Positions 51,495 through 59,358 of a DNA stretch of 64,000 bases are shown one piece after another (the first letter of the stretch is position 1; each line of letters starts with the position of its first letter). The notes beneath the pieces are model-generated. The model saw nothing but the letters and a program-made list of their open reading frames with translations, did not search any database and was not told where the DNA came from. The stretch covers positions 62,001 through 126,000 of the forward strand of contig NZ_JANKMS010000007.1 in NCBI RefSeq assembly GCF_024649945.1, read 5' to 3'. Origin of the DNA: Flavobacterium panacis (GTDB lineage Bacteria; Bacteroidota; Bacteroidia; Flavobacteriales; Flavobacteriaceae). Position numbers and translations under genes: made by a program.

Positions 51495-53789
51495 ATGAAG
51501 AATCGAAAAATAATTATTATCGGGGTTTTGTCCCTGTTTACTGTTGGAAATATGAATGCACAAAAAAAGCCGTATCTGGATAAGAATAAAACTGTTGAGC
51601 AGCGAATCGATTTGCTTTTACCGTTAATGACGCTGGAAGAAAAAGTAGGGCAAATGAATCAATATAATGGTTTCTGGGATGTTACAGGACCAGCACCAAA
51701 AGGTGGAACAGCCGAATTAAAATACGAACATTTAAGAAAAGGATTAGTCGGCTCGATGTTGACGGTTCGTGGTGTGAAAGAAGTTCGTGCTGTGCAGAAA
51801 ATTGCAGTTGAAGAAACTCGTTTGGGTATTCCATTGATTATTGGTTTTGACGTAATTCATGGTTATAAAACGTTAAGCCCGATTCCGTTGGCAGAAGCGG
51901 CGAGTTGGGATTTAGAAGCGATTAAAAAGTCGGCGGCAATTGCGGCAGATGAAGCTTCGGCATCTGGAATTAACTGGACTTTTGGACCAAATGTTGACGT
52001 TGCCAACGATGCACGTTGGGGACGTGTGATGGAAGGTTCTGGAGAAGATCCTTATTTGGGAAGTAAAGTGGGCTATGCACGTGTGAAAGGTTTTCAAGGA
52101 GAAACAATTGCTGATCTTCAAAAAGTAAATACGATTGCTGCTTGTGCAAAACATTTTGCTGCGTATGGTTATGTTGAAGCGGGATTGGAATACAATATTG
52201 TGGATATCAGTAATTCGAAATTGTACAATTCTGTTTTACCTCCTTTTGAAGCGACGGTTGAGGCTGGAGTTCGTACGTTTATGAATTCATTTAATACTTT
52301 GAATGGAGTTCCGGCAACTGGAAATGCCTTTTTGCAAAGAGATATTTTAAAAGGAAAATGGAAGTTTGACGGATTTGTAATTTCGGATTATGCTTCTATC
52401 CGTGAAATGATCGCACATGGATATGCAAAAGATGAAGCAGATGCAACAGCAAAAGCAGTAATTGCAGGTTCTGATATGGATATGGAATCATATTTATATG
52501 TGGCAAAATTGGTCGATTTGGTAAAATCTGGAAAAGTAAAAGAAGCTTTGGTTGATGATGCCGTTCGCAGAATTCTTCGTGTGAAATTTGAATTGGGATT
52601 ATTTGATGATCCGTACCGATATTGTGATGAAAAACGTGAAAAAGAAGTTGTTGGAAGTAAAGCCAATAATGACGGCGTTTTGGATATGGCAAAGAAATCT
52701 ATCGTTTTATTGAAGAACGAAAAGAATTTGTTGCCACTAAAGAAATCGGGACAAAAAATCGCTTTGATCGGTGCTTTGGCAAATGATAAAAATAGTCCGT
52801 TGGGAAGCTGGAGAATTGCGGCTTCTGATGACACTGCTGTTTCTGTTTTAGAAGGAATGCAACAATACAAAGACAATCAGTTGACTTTTGAAAAAGGAGC
52901 TGATTTATTAAAACAAAAAGCAACTTTTTTGACCGAAACTCTTTTCAATACAACAGATAAAAGCGGTTTTGAAGCAGCAAAAAAAGCAGCAAAAAATGCT
53001 GATGTTGTGGTAATGGTTTTAGGAGAACACGGATTTCAAAGTGGTGAGGGAAGAAGTCGTACAGATTTGAACTTGCCAGGATTACAACAAGAATTATTAG
53101 AAGAAATCTACAAAGTAAATCCTAATGTGGTTTTGGTTTTGAATAACGGCCGTCCGTTGAGTATTCCGTGGGCTGCAGAAAATGTTCCAGCAATTGTGGA
53201 GGCTTGGCATTTGGGAACTCAAGCTGGAAATGCAATTGCGCAGGTTTTGTACGGAGACTATAATCCAAGTGGAAAATTACCAATGTCGTTTCCTAGAAAT
53301 GTTGGTCAAGTGCCAATTTATTACAATAAATATAGCACAGGAAGACCAATTGACAGCGATAAAAATGTTTTCTGGTCGCATTATATGGATGTGGAGAAAA
53401 CACCTCAATTTCCATTTGGTTTTGGATTGAGCTACACAACTTTTGATTATAAAAACTTGAAATTGAATAAAACGTCTTTCTCAAAAGGTGAGAAAGTTCA
53501 GGTAAGTGTTGAGGTGACAAACTCTGGAAATTATGATGGAAAAGAGGTTGTTCAATTATACATTCATGATGAATTTGCTAGTATTATTCGACCAATTAAA
53601 GAATTAAAAGGTTTTGAATTGATAAATCTTAAAAAAGGAGAAACGAAAACAATAAACTTTACTTTGACAGATAAAGAACTTGGTTTTTATGATAATGATG
53701 GTAAATATTTAGTAGAACCAGGAACCTTTAAAATCATGGTCGGAGGAAGCTCCGATAAAGGTTTGCAAAGTGGTTTTGATATTCTTTAA
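51495..53789 (+). CDS. bglX: GH3 beta-glucosidase BglX-type
   Basis: A 764-residue exported GH3 enzyme (signal MKNRKIIIIGVLSLFTVGNM). The first domain contains KHFAAYGYVEAG and nucleophile D298 in FDGFVISDYASI; the second domain has GEGRSRTDLNLPGLQ; a C-terminal FnIII-like domain (YTTFDYKNLKL, VVQLYIHDEFASI) completes BglX. It releases terminal beta-glucosyl residues in the periplasm, and could remove glucose from glucomannan oligosaccharides. Confidence 0.93.
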   Translation: MKNRKIIIIGVLSLFTVGNMNAQKKPYLDKNKTVEQRIDLLLPLMTLEEKVGQMNQYNGFWDVTGPAPKGGTAELKYEHLRKGLVGSMLTVRGVKEVRAVQKIAVEETRLGIPLIIGFDVIHGYKTLSPIPLAEAASWDLEAIKKSAAIAADEASASGINWTFGPNVDVANDARWGRVMEGSGEDPYLGSKVGYARVKGFQGETIADLQKVNTIAACAKHFAAYGYVEAGLEYNIVDISNSKLYNSVLPPFEATVEAGVRTFMNSFNTLNGVPATGNAFLQRDILKGKWKFDGFVISDYASIREMIAHGYAKDEADATAKAVIAGSDMDMESYLYVAKLVDLVKSGKVKEALVDDAVRRILRVKFELGLFDDPYRYCDEKREKEVVGSKANNDGVLDMAKKSIVLLKNEKNLLPLKKSGQKIALIGALANDKNSPLGSWRIAASDDTAVSVLEGMQQYKDNQLTFEKGADLLKQKATFLTETLFNTTDKSGFEAAKKAAKNADVVVMVLGEHGFQSGEGRSRTDLNLPGLQQELLEEIYKVNPNVVLVLNNGRPLSIPWAAENVPAIVEAWHLGTQAGNAIAQVLYGDYNPSGKLPMSFPRNVGQVPIYYNKYSTGRPIDSDKNVFWSHYMDVEKTPQFPFGFGLSYTTFDYKNLKLNKTSFSKGEKVQVSVEVTNSGNYDGKEVVQLYIHDEFASIIRPIKELKGFELINLKKGETKTINFTLTDKELGFYDNDGKYLVEPGTFKIMVGGSSDKGLQSGFDIL

Positions 53790-53835
53790 AGGTTCAAAGT
53801 AACAAAGCAACAAAGGTTCAAAGTTTTTTGAATAG

Positions 53836-53953
53836 CCCCTAGCTTTAGCTAGGGGAAAAATATTTTAAGTCTGAAAAGGCTTTAGCCAAACTGTTTCTAG
53901 TTCGGCTAAAGCCTTTTTTTTCGCTTATCATTTTTACATCCAGCTAAAGCTGG
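53836..53953. repeat. Three-hairpin element with AGCTAAAGC core
   Basis: Hairpin 1: CCCCTAGCT-TT-AGCTAGGGG (53836-53855). Hairpin 2: AAAAGGCTTTAGCC / GGCTAAAGCCTTTTTTTT (53874-53921). Hairpin 3: CCAGCT-AA-AGCTGG (53940-53953). All share the core GCTTTAGC or its reverse. Located after bglX. Confidence 0.82.
53873..53921 (+). terminator. Terminator after bglX
   Basis: The middle hairpin of the three-hairpin element: a 14-bp stem AAAAGGCTTTAGCC with a 16-base loop and T8 tail. Confidence 0.78.
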
Positions 53954-53976
53954 ACGCAATTGAATCTTAATAAATT

Positions 53977-54005
53977 AAACTTTGCGACTCTGCGACTTTG
54001 CGAGA
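53977..54005. repeat. CGCAAAG repeat, inverted copy after bglX
   Basis: Reads AAACTTTGCGACTCTGCGAC, then TTTGCGAGA; its reverse complement matches 51399-51427 with four differences. The two copies flank bglX in opposite orientation. Confidence 0.65.
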
Positions 54006-54020
54006 TTTAAAAAAACAGCA

Positions 54021-54241
54021 TTAATAAATTTCTAAAATCATTAGTTGATCATTAGAAATAAATGATTCTATAATTTCTTTTTTTGAAATGAGTAATTCAG
54101 CTAATTGCTTTGTGTTTTTATTAAAAGTTTTTAGGATTATGACTTTTGGTGGAACGCCTTTGAGTGAAAACAATTCGGAAAATCATTATCAACTAGTTTT
54201 GTAATTCTCCACGAAACATTAGCATCCAAAAGCAACTTCAT
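54021..54241 (-). pseudogene. Broken DUF5615/PIN-like toxin gene
   Basis: The ATG at 54241 overlaps the antitoxin stop by one base. The reading starts MKLLLDANVSWRITKLVDND, then FPNCFHS, typical of the N-terminus of DUF5615 PIN-like toxins, but runs to an early stop after KAFHQKS. In the next frame the sequence continues KGVPPKVIILKTFNKNTKQL and ends with SNDQLMILEIY, the usual C-terminus. The middle, which in intact proteins carries the conserved acidic core (NDEDF-type), is missing. This looks like an internal deletion that also shifted the frame. Confidence 0.85.
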
Positions 54242-54471
54242 TATGCTGCAATTATTTTGGTAATATTTTCTCTATTTGCGGCAAATGACAAAGCCGCCAG
54301 AATATGTTCTCTTTTTAATTCTGGAAAATCTTCGATAATTTCTTCGAAAGACATTCCTGTAGATAACCAAGAAAGAATATCAGAAATACAAATACGCGTC
54401 CCTGTAATAACAGGTTTTCCAAATCTGATATCAGGATCTATTGAAATTAAATTTTGCCAGTTATTTTCCAT
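54241..54471 (-). CDS. DUF433 antitoxin-like protein
   Basis: A 76-residue protein: ISIDPDIRFGKPVITGTRIC, then ISDILSWLSTGMSFEEIIED, FPELKREHILAALSFAANRE. This is the DUF433 domain, a helix-turn-helix antitoxin usually encoded ahead of a PIN-like DUF5615 toxin. The toxin here is broken (54021-54241), leaving an orphan antitoxin. Repeat elements lie on both sides of the pair. Confidence 0.9.
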   Translation of the reverse strand: MENNWQNLISIDPDIRFGKPVITGTRICISDILSWLSTGMSFEEIIEDFPELKREHILAALSFAANRENITKIIAA

Positions 54472-54530
54472 ATTCTTTGTATTTGAAACAAATTTACAAA
54501 ATTAAATATGAATTAAGATATGCAGTTTTA

Positions 54531-54665
54531 TTTGCCACGAAGGCGCTAAGACGCAAAGTCTTTTTTCGCCACGAATTCACGAATTAATTGTTTTAAAATT
54601 CGTGAATTCGTGGCGACTTCTTTTTAATATAAAAATCTTAGTGACTTTGTGCCTTCGTGGCAAAA
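54531..54665. repeat. Nested palindrome: GCCACGAAGG outer, GCCACGAATTCACG inner
   Basis: Outer arms: TTTGCCACGAAGGCGCTAAG, then ACGCAAAGTC (54531-54560) and the reverse-complementary tail TTAGTGACTTTGTGCCTTCG, then TGGCAAA (54638-54664). Inner arms: CGCCACGAATTCACGAATT (54567-54585) and AATTCGTGAATTCGTGGCG (54597-54615). It lies before the aldo/keto reductase gene. Confidence 0.85.
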
Positions 54666-54714
54666 TTTTGTATTTTTAAAATCTATTTAAACTCCAACCA
54701 TTTAAATCAAAATA

Positions 54715-55671
54715 ATGAAATACAATAGATGCGGAAGAAGCGGTTTATTACTTCCAGAAATTTCCTTAGGATTATGGCACAACTTCGGTTCAGTAGATAA
54801 TTTTGAAAATGCCGAAAGTATTGCCATTGAAGCTTTTGATAAAGGAATCACACACTTTGATTTAGCCAATAATTACGGACCAGTTCCAGGTTCTGCAGAG
54901 GAGAATTTCGGAAAAATATTATGGCATAATTTTCAGGGAAATCTGCGTGATGAAATTGTAATTTCTACCAAAGCTGGTTACACTATGTGGGATGGACCTT
55001 ACGGCGATTGGGGATCTCGAAAATATTTATTGTCAAGCTTAGACCAAAGTTTAAAGCGAATGAATATTGATTATGTTGATATTTTTTATTCGCATCGTCC
55101 AGATCCGGAAACTCCAATTGATGAAACCATGATGGCTTTAGATCACGCTGTTAGAAGCGGAAAAGCGTTGTATGTTGGAATCAGTAATTATTCTGCGGAA
55201 CAAACTAGAGTTGCGGTTGATGTTTTGAAACAATTAGGAACGCCTTGTTTGATTCATCAAGCGAAATATTCGATGTTACAACGTTGGGTTGAAGATGGTT
55301 TGTTAGATGTTTTGGAAGAAAAAGGAGTTGGCTGTATTGCATTTTCGCCTTTGGCGCAAGGACTTTTAACAGACAAATATTTAAACGGAATTCCAGAAAA
55401 CTCAAGAGCACACAATCCGAATGGACACTTGAGAGAAGATGAGGTAACACAGGAACGCATTCAGAAATTAATTCAATTGAATGAAATTGCTAAAAATAGA
55501 AATCAATCTTTGGCACAAATGGCTTTGGCTTGGTTGCAAAAAGATAAACGAATTACTTCTGTTTTGATTGGTGCAAGTTCTGTAAAACAATTATGTAACA
55601 ATATTGATTGCTTACAGAACACAGCGTTTTCTCATGATGAATTGAATGCGATTGAGAAGATTTTAGCGTAA
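54715..55671 (+). CDS. Aldo/keto reductase (YghZ/GpR-like)
   Basis: A 318-residue NADPH-dependent oxidoreductase. Catalytic tetrad residues are visible in THFDLANNYGP (Asp, Tyr), ISTKAGYTMWDGPYG (Lys) and FYSHRPDPETP (His); the cofactor loop has GISNYSAEQ and SVLIGASSVKQL. The closest style is YghZ/L-glyceraldehyde-3-phosphate reductase. Possibly reduces a sugar or aldehyde from the polysaccharide pathway; this is inferred from position only. Confidence 0.88.
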   Translation: MKYNRCGRSGLLLPEISLGLWHNFGSVDNFENAESIAIEAFDKGITHFDLANNYGPVPGSAEENFGKILWHNFQGNLRDEIVISTKAGYTMWDGPYGDWGSRKYLLSSLDQSLKRMNIDYVDIFYSHRPDPETPIDETMMALDHAVRSGKALYVGISNYSAEQTRVAVDVLKQLGTPCLIHQAKYSMLQRWVEDGLLDVLEEKGVGCIAFSPLAQGLLTDKYLNGIPENSRAHNPNGHLREDEVTQERIQKLIQLNEIAKNRNQSLAQMALAWLQKDKRITSVLIGASSVKQLCNNIDCLQNTAFSHDELNAIEKILA

Positions 55672-55707
55672 TACTGGTAAAATGTAATTTGTAAAAAGTA
55701 AAATGAT

Positions 55708-55740
55708 AAAAAAAAGGGACAATATTAGTCCCTTTTTTTA
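55708..55740. terminator. Bidirectional terminator between aldo/keto reductase and GH97 genes
   Basis: AAAAAAAAGGGAC, loop AATATTA, GTCCCTTTTTTT. The GH97 stop codon is at its edge. Confidence 0.85.
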
Positions 55741-57717
55741 TTTGATAATCATAGCCAAACCTCCACCGCTTGCTAATCTATATTTCAATTTCGTTGTAGA
55801 ATCAACCGTAACAATTTCCTTTTTATAATCAATTGCGGCTTTATCTGCATTTAAACCATCAGAGAAAATCTCGGCATGGAATTTTTTGCCTTTTTCAAGG
55901 AAAGAAAAATCAATTGTAATATCTCTTGAATCCCAATTTGTGATGGCTCCTAAATACCAGCTATTGTCTTTTTTTCGGGCAATAGAAACGAATTTTCCAA
56001 CTTCTCCGTCAAGAGCAATAGTTTCATCAAAAACTGTTGGAACTTTAGCGATAAAGTCTGTGCTTTCTTGCGCTGCCATAAAAGCGGTTGGACTATCTGC
56101 CATCATTTGTAAAGGAGCTTCAAAAATCGTGTAAAGTGCCAATTGATGGCATCTTGTTCCCTGACTCATTGGAGTGGAATGACTTGGTTTGAATTCGCTT
56201 TTTGTGGCATTTCGCATTGCGCCCGGAGTATAATCCATCGGACCAGCCATCATTCGGATAAACGGAATTGTGGTGTCGTATAATGGAACATCATCGTTAG
56301 GTGTCCATTTGTTATTTTCTAAACCTTTTACCCCTTCAAAATTCAAAATATTTGGAAAAGTTCTTTGAATTCCGGTTGGTTTATACATGCCATGAAAATC
56401 GATAATCAATTTATGATTGGCTGCTTTTTGCGAAATGTCATAAACAGAATTTACCATTTTAGCATCATCACGATCTAAGAAGTCAACTTTAAAACCTTTT
56501 ACGCCTAATTTGGAATAATTGTCGAAAACGGCTTCCGTATTTTTAGTCAGCGCCATCCAAGACGCCCACAAAATAATACCAACGTTTCTTTCTTTCGCGT
56601 AGGCGATTAAAGCTTCCAAATCAACATTTGGATTGTGTTTCATAATATCGGTTTCTACGCTCCAGCCTTCATCCAAAACGACATATTCAACTTTGTTTTT
56701 AGAAGCAAAATCAATGTAATATTTATAGGTCTGCGTATTAATTCCAGCTTTAAAATCGACATTGTAAATATTCCAATCGTTCCACCAATCCCAAGCTACT
56801 TTTCCAGGTTTTATCCAGGAAATATCTTTTATACGGGAAGGTTCTGCTAGTTTCTGAACCATATCATTGTTGGCTAAAGCAGCATCATTTTCAGAAATCA
56901 CAATCGCTCTCCACGGGAAAGTTCTCGTTCCTTTTGTTTTCACCAAATAATCGGCTCTTTCAGTAATCAGTTTGTTGAGGTAGTTAAATCCGCCGTTGGT
57001 TTCTTGTACAGGATATTTAGAAAAACGAGATTCAAATCCTGTTTTTTCTTTATTATTCGTTACAAATAATCCCGGATAATCTTCTAAGTTGGCTTCTAGA
57101 AAAACAGCTTTTTTATGATTTTTATAATCAATTAAAAATGGCAGAAATGCTAAAGTGTCTTTTGAAAATTCACTTATTTTTTTGTTTTCATAATGAGACT
57201 CAAAAGAAGAAATAAATTGATCTTTCGGATTTCTTAAATCTCTCACATACGGCATCAAAGTGTTGTAATCTTTATCAAAATTTAAAACGACTTCTTCCCG
57301 TTTAACAGTAATGTCTTTTTTCTTTTTGGTGATAAATCGATACGCTGCGCCATCATCAAAAACAAGAAATTCAATACTGAAATCGTTCTTAAAATTTAAA
57401 GTCAGTTGATTGTAATGATTTTGAACCGATTTCTTTTTGTAAAGTGGAGTTTCAAATGAAGTATTTATCGTTTCTTTTTTTGAATTAATGACAACTGGAT
57501 TTTTTCCTAAAATCTGATTTTCATCCAAAGTCAAAGACATTTCTGAAGGTGCTAGAATTAAATCTTTTTCATGTGAAATCGACCAAGAAATTTTATCATC
57601 CACATTAATTTTTACTTCAATTTTTCCATCGGGAGAAGTTACTGTGAAATCCTGTTTCTTCTGTGAAAAAGAAAGATTTAGGAATAGAAAACAAAAAAGA
57701 ATAAATGTATTTTTCAT
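55738..57717 (-). CDS. GH97 glycoside hydrolase, probable alpha-galactosidase
   Basis: A 659-residue exported enzyme (signal MKNTFILFCFLFLNLSFS). N-terminal beta domain (FTVTSPDGKIEVKINVDDKI), TIM barrel with VAWDWWNDWN, VVLDEGWS and GFKVDFLDRDD, and C-terminal domain. D412 in KVDFLDRDD occupies the place of the Asp nucleophile of retaining GH97 alpha-galactosidases, and E461 in NFEGVKG could be the acid/base; inverting SusB-type enzymes use Glu bases instead. Galactose removal from galactomannan would suit the operon. Last gene of the mannan operon. Confidence 0.85.
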   Translation of the reverse strand: MKNTFILFCFLFLNLSFSQKKQDFTVTSPDGKIEVKINVDDKISWSISHEKDLILAPSEMSLTLDENQILGKNPVVINSKKETINTSFETPLYKKKSVQNHYNQLTLNFKNDFSIEFLVFDDGAAYRFITKKKKDITVKREEVVLNFDKDYNTLMPYVRDLRNPKDQFISSFESHYENKKISEFSKDTLAFLPFLIDYKNHKKAVFLEANLEDYPGLFVTNNKEKTGFESRFSKYPVQETNGGFNYLNKLITERADYLVKTKGTRTFPWRAIVISENDAALANNDMVQKLAEPSRIKDISWIKPGKVAWDWWNDWNIYNVDFKAGINTQTYKYYIDFASKNKVEYVVLDEGWSVETDIMKHNPNVDLEALIAYAKERNVGIILWASWMALTKNTEAVFDNYSKLGVKGFKVDFLDRDDAKMVNSVYDISQKAANHKLIIDFHGMYKPTGIQRTFPNILNFEGVKGLENNKWTPNDDVPLYDTTIPFIRMMAGPMDYTPGAMRNATKSEFKPSHSTPMSQGTRCHQLALYTIFEAPLQMMADSPTAFMAAQESTDFIAKVPTVFDETIALDGEVGKFVSIARKKDNSWYLGAITNWDSRDITIDFSFLEKGKKFHAEIFSDGLNADKAAIDYKKEIVTVDSTTKLKYRLASGGGLAMIIK

Positions 57718-57732
57718 GCTGTTTTTTTTGAA

Positions 57733-57908
57733 ACCATATAAGTGATATAAGTTTATTCAATAAAAAATCTAATTTAATCTGCATTAATCTTTTTAAATCT
57801 GCGTGGAAAAATCTATGCGCAAAAAAAATTTCACGCAGATTTAAAGAGATTAATGCAGATGTGCACAGATTAAATTTGACTAAAATGAACTTATATCACT
57901 TATAGGGT
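57733..57908. repeat. Nested composite palindrome between GH5 and GH97 genes
   Basis: Outer arms 57733-57757 and 57884-57908 use the ATATAAGTGATATAAG word (cf. 31570-31655). The inner part has AATCTGCATTAATC and AAATCTGCGTGGAAAA on the left and TTTCACGCAGATTT and GATTAATGCAGAT on the right (cf. 48012-48112). The structure fills almost the whole 196-base gap. Confidence 0.88.
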
Positions 57909-57913
57909 AAAAA

Positions 57914-59203
57914 TTATTTTTTCTTCAATTCTAAATTGTATTTTTTTACAATTTCCAAAGTCGATTTATCTCCATTAAAAACCGAATTCAAACCTTGAGG
58001 TTCTTGTGGAGGATCTGTTGTTAAAGGCTCTCCGGGATTCCATTTCCCGTCAGGGTGAATTGCTTTTCCTTCGCCACCATAACCCCAGAAATTCGCTGCT
58101 TGTAGCGGACCTCCATTTTTGCTGCTTTCAACCACTCTCCCGAAAATGTAACTATAAAATTGATCGCGATAAACAGAAGGCGCTCCTGCATTTAAATTTT
58201 CATGTTCTCTCGGAAGTCCGAATTCTTCAATAATAATCGGTCTTTTTAAGTTGTTGGCTACTTTAATATGATCGTCAATATATTTTCCTGCATTTTCAAT
58301 TGTTGCTGGCATTGTAGCTTCGGCATTATCGGCTTTGAACCAATTCCAGTTTTTTGGCCAGATGTGCATCGTCAAATAATCAATATTCGGATTTTGATGC
58401 GTTCTTTCAAAGATTTCCATGCTGTCGTTAGAACTGTTTTTTCCTTCAGAACCCGTAGAAACTAAATGATTTTTGTCTAAACTATCAATTAAATCCACAA
58501 TGTTATTGAGCCATTTGGTGAATTTAACTTCGTTTTCTGTTGTAAAAGTTCGAGGTTCATTTCCAACCTGCCAAGCCATAATCGTGTTGTCTTCTTTGTA
58601 TTTCTTTTTAGAATATGCGTTTGTTCTTCCAACAATAAATTTCACATGATTATTCAACGCTTCCATACAAGGTTCACAGCTGTGAAATTGCTCTGTATAA
58701 GCCATAAACTGAGGCCAAGTATTTGGTGGAATAGCAGGAACCGGAACCGTACCTTTTCCATTCCATTCCAAATATTGAGACATACCGCCAGACCATTCCC
58801 AGTTATTGGTTAAATATAAAACAGCATACATTTTACGTTTGCTCATTTCGTTGATCAAGAAATCCAATCCATCCAACAAATCTTCATCGTATTTTCCTTG
58901 TTCATATTGCAAAGCAGGACGAACCGTGAAATCATATTTTCCACCGTCTGCACCAACCAAAACACGAAGATTATCAATTCCGTTTTTCTTCATTACATCC
59001 AATTCGCGTAAAAGCCTTTTTCGATCTCCTATTTTTTTAGAAGCTAACATACTTCCGTACCAATAATTCGTTCCGATGTACGAATAAGGTTTATCGCCTT
59101 TGTAAAATTGGTTTCCTTTTACCGTAATTTTTTCTTGAGCATTACATGCAATTGCGGTCAAGATTAAGGCTAACGAAAGAGTTTTAAAAAATCTGTTTTT
59201 CAT
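57914..59203 (-). CDS. GH5 (GH5_7-like) endo-beta-mannanase, lipoprotein
   Basis: A 429-residue enzyme from the ATG at 59203. Signal peptide MKNRFFKTLSLALILTAIAC ends in a lipobox (Cys 20), so it is lipid-anchored. Substrate-site segments: GTNYWYGSML, NLRVLVGADG, LTNNWEWSGGMSQYLEW; acid/base E216 in WQVGNEPR; nucleophile E327 in IIEEFGLPRE. The wording is closest to plant/fungal-type GH5_7 mannanases. Located downstream of GH26, with element B between them. Confidence 0.9.
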   Translation of the reverse strand: MKNRFFKTLSLALILTAIACNAQEKITVKGNQFYKGDKPYSYIGTNYWYGSMLASKKIGDRKRLLRELDVMKKNGIDNLRVLVGADGGKYDFTVRPALQYEQGKYDEDLLDGLDFLINEMSKRKMYAVLYLTNNWEWSGGMSQYLEWNGKGTVPVPAIPPNTWPQFMAYTEQFHSCEPCMEALNNHVKFIVGRTNAYSKKKYKEDNTIMAWQVGNEPRTFTTENEVKFTKWLNNIVDLIDSLDKNHLVSTGSEGKNSSNDSMEIFERTHQNPNIDYLTMHIWPKNWNWFKADNAEATMPATIENAGKYIDDHIKVANNLKRPIIIEEFGLPREHENLNAGAPSVYRDQFYSYIFGRVVESSKNGGPLQAANFWGYGGEGKAIHPDGKWNPGEPLTTDPPQEPQGLNSVFNGDKSTLEIVKKYNLELKKK

Positions 59204-59216
59204 AATTTGTATTTTA

Positions 59217-59305
59217 AGGAGCTTAATCCTGCTATCCGTTACAATCTTTTGTGCCGAACCCCGGCACAAAAGGATTTTCACTTCTATCAGGGCTAGGGCT
59301 TTACG
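59217..59305 (-). other. Structured dispersed element, copy B
   Basis: On the minus strand: CCCTAGCCCTGATAGAAG, then ATCCTTTTGTGCCG, GGGTTCGGCACAAAAGAT and CGGATAGCAGG. The inner stem CTTTTGTGCCG / CGGCACAAAAG is perfect. It shares its ends with copy A (30073-30166) but the central hairpin differs completely. It ends 13 bases before the GH5 start codon. Confidence 0.75.
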
Positions 59306-59358
59306 TTATTTAAGAGGTTTTGATTTCAACTTGAAACTTTAAAGCTGAAACGAAAAAT

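Noticed and set aside
52388..52876. 162-codon antisense frame inside bglX
   Set aside because: It lies wholly opposite a strongly supported GH3 coding region and has no recognisable protein features.
51399..54005. Composite transposon around bglX
   Set aside because: The flanking inverted copies are short, belong to a dispersed repeat family and no transposase or target duplication is visible.
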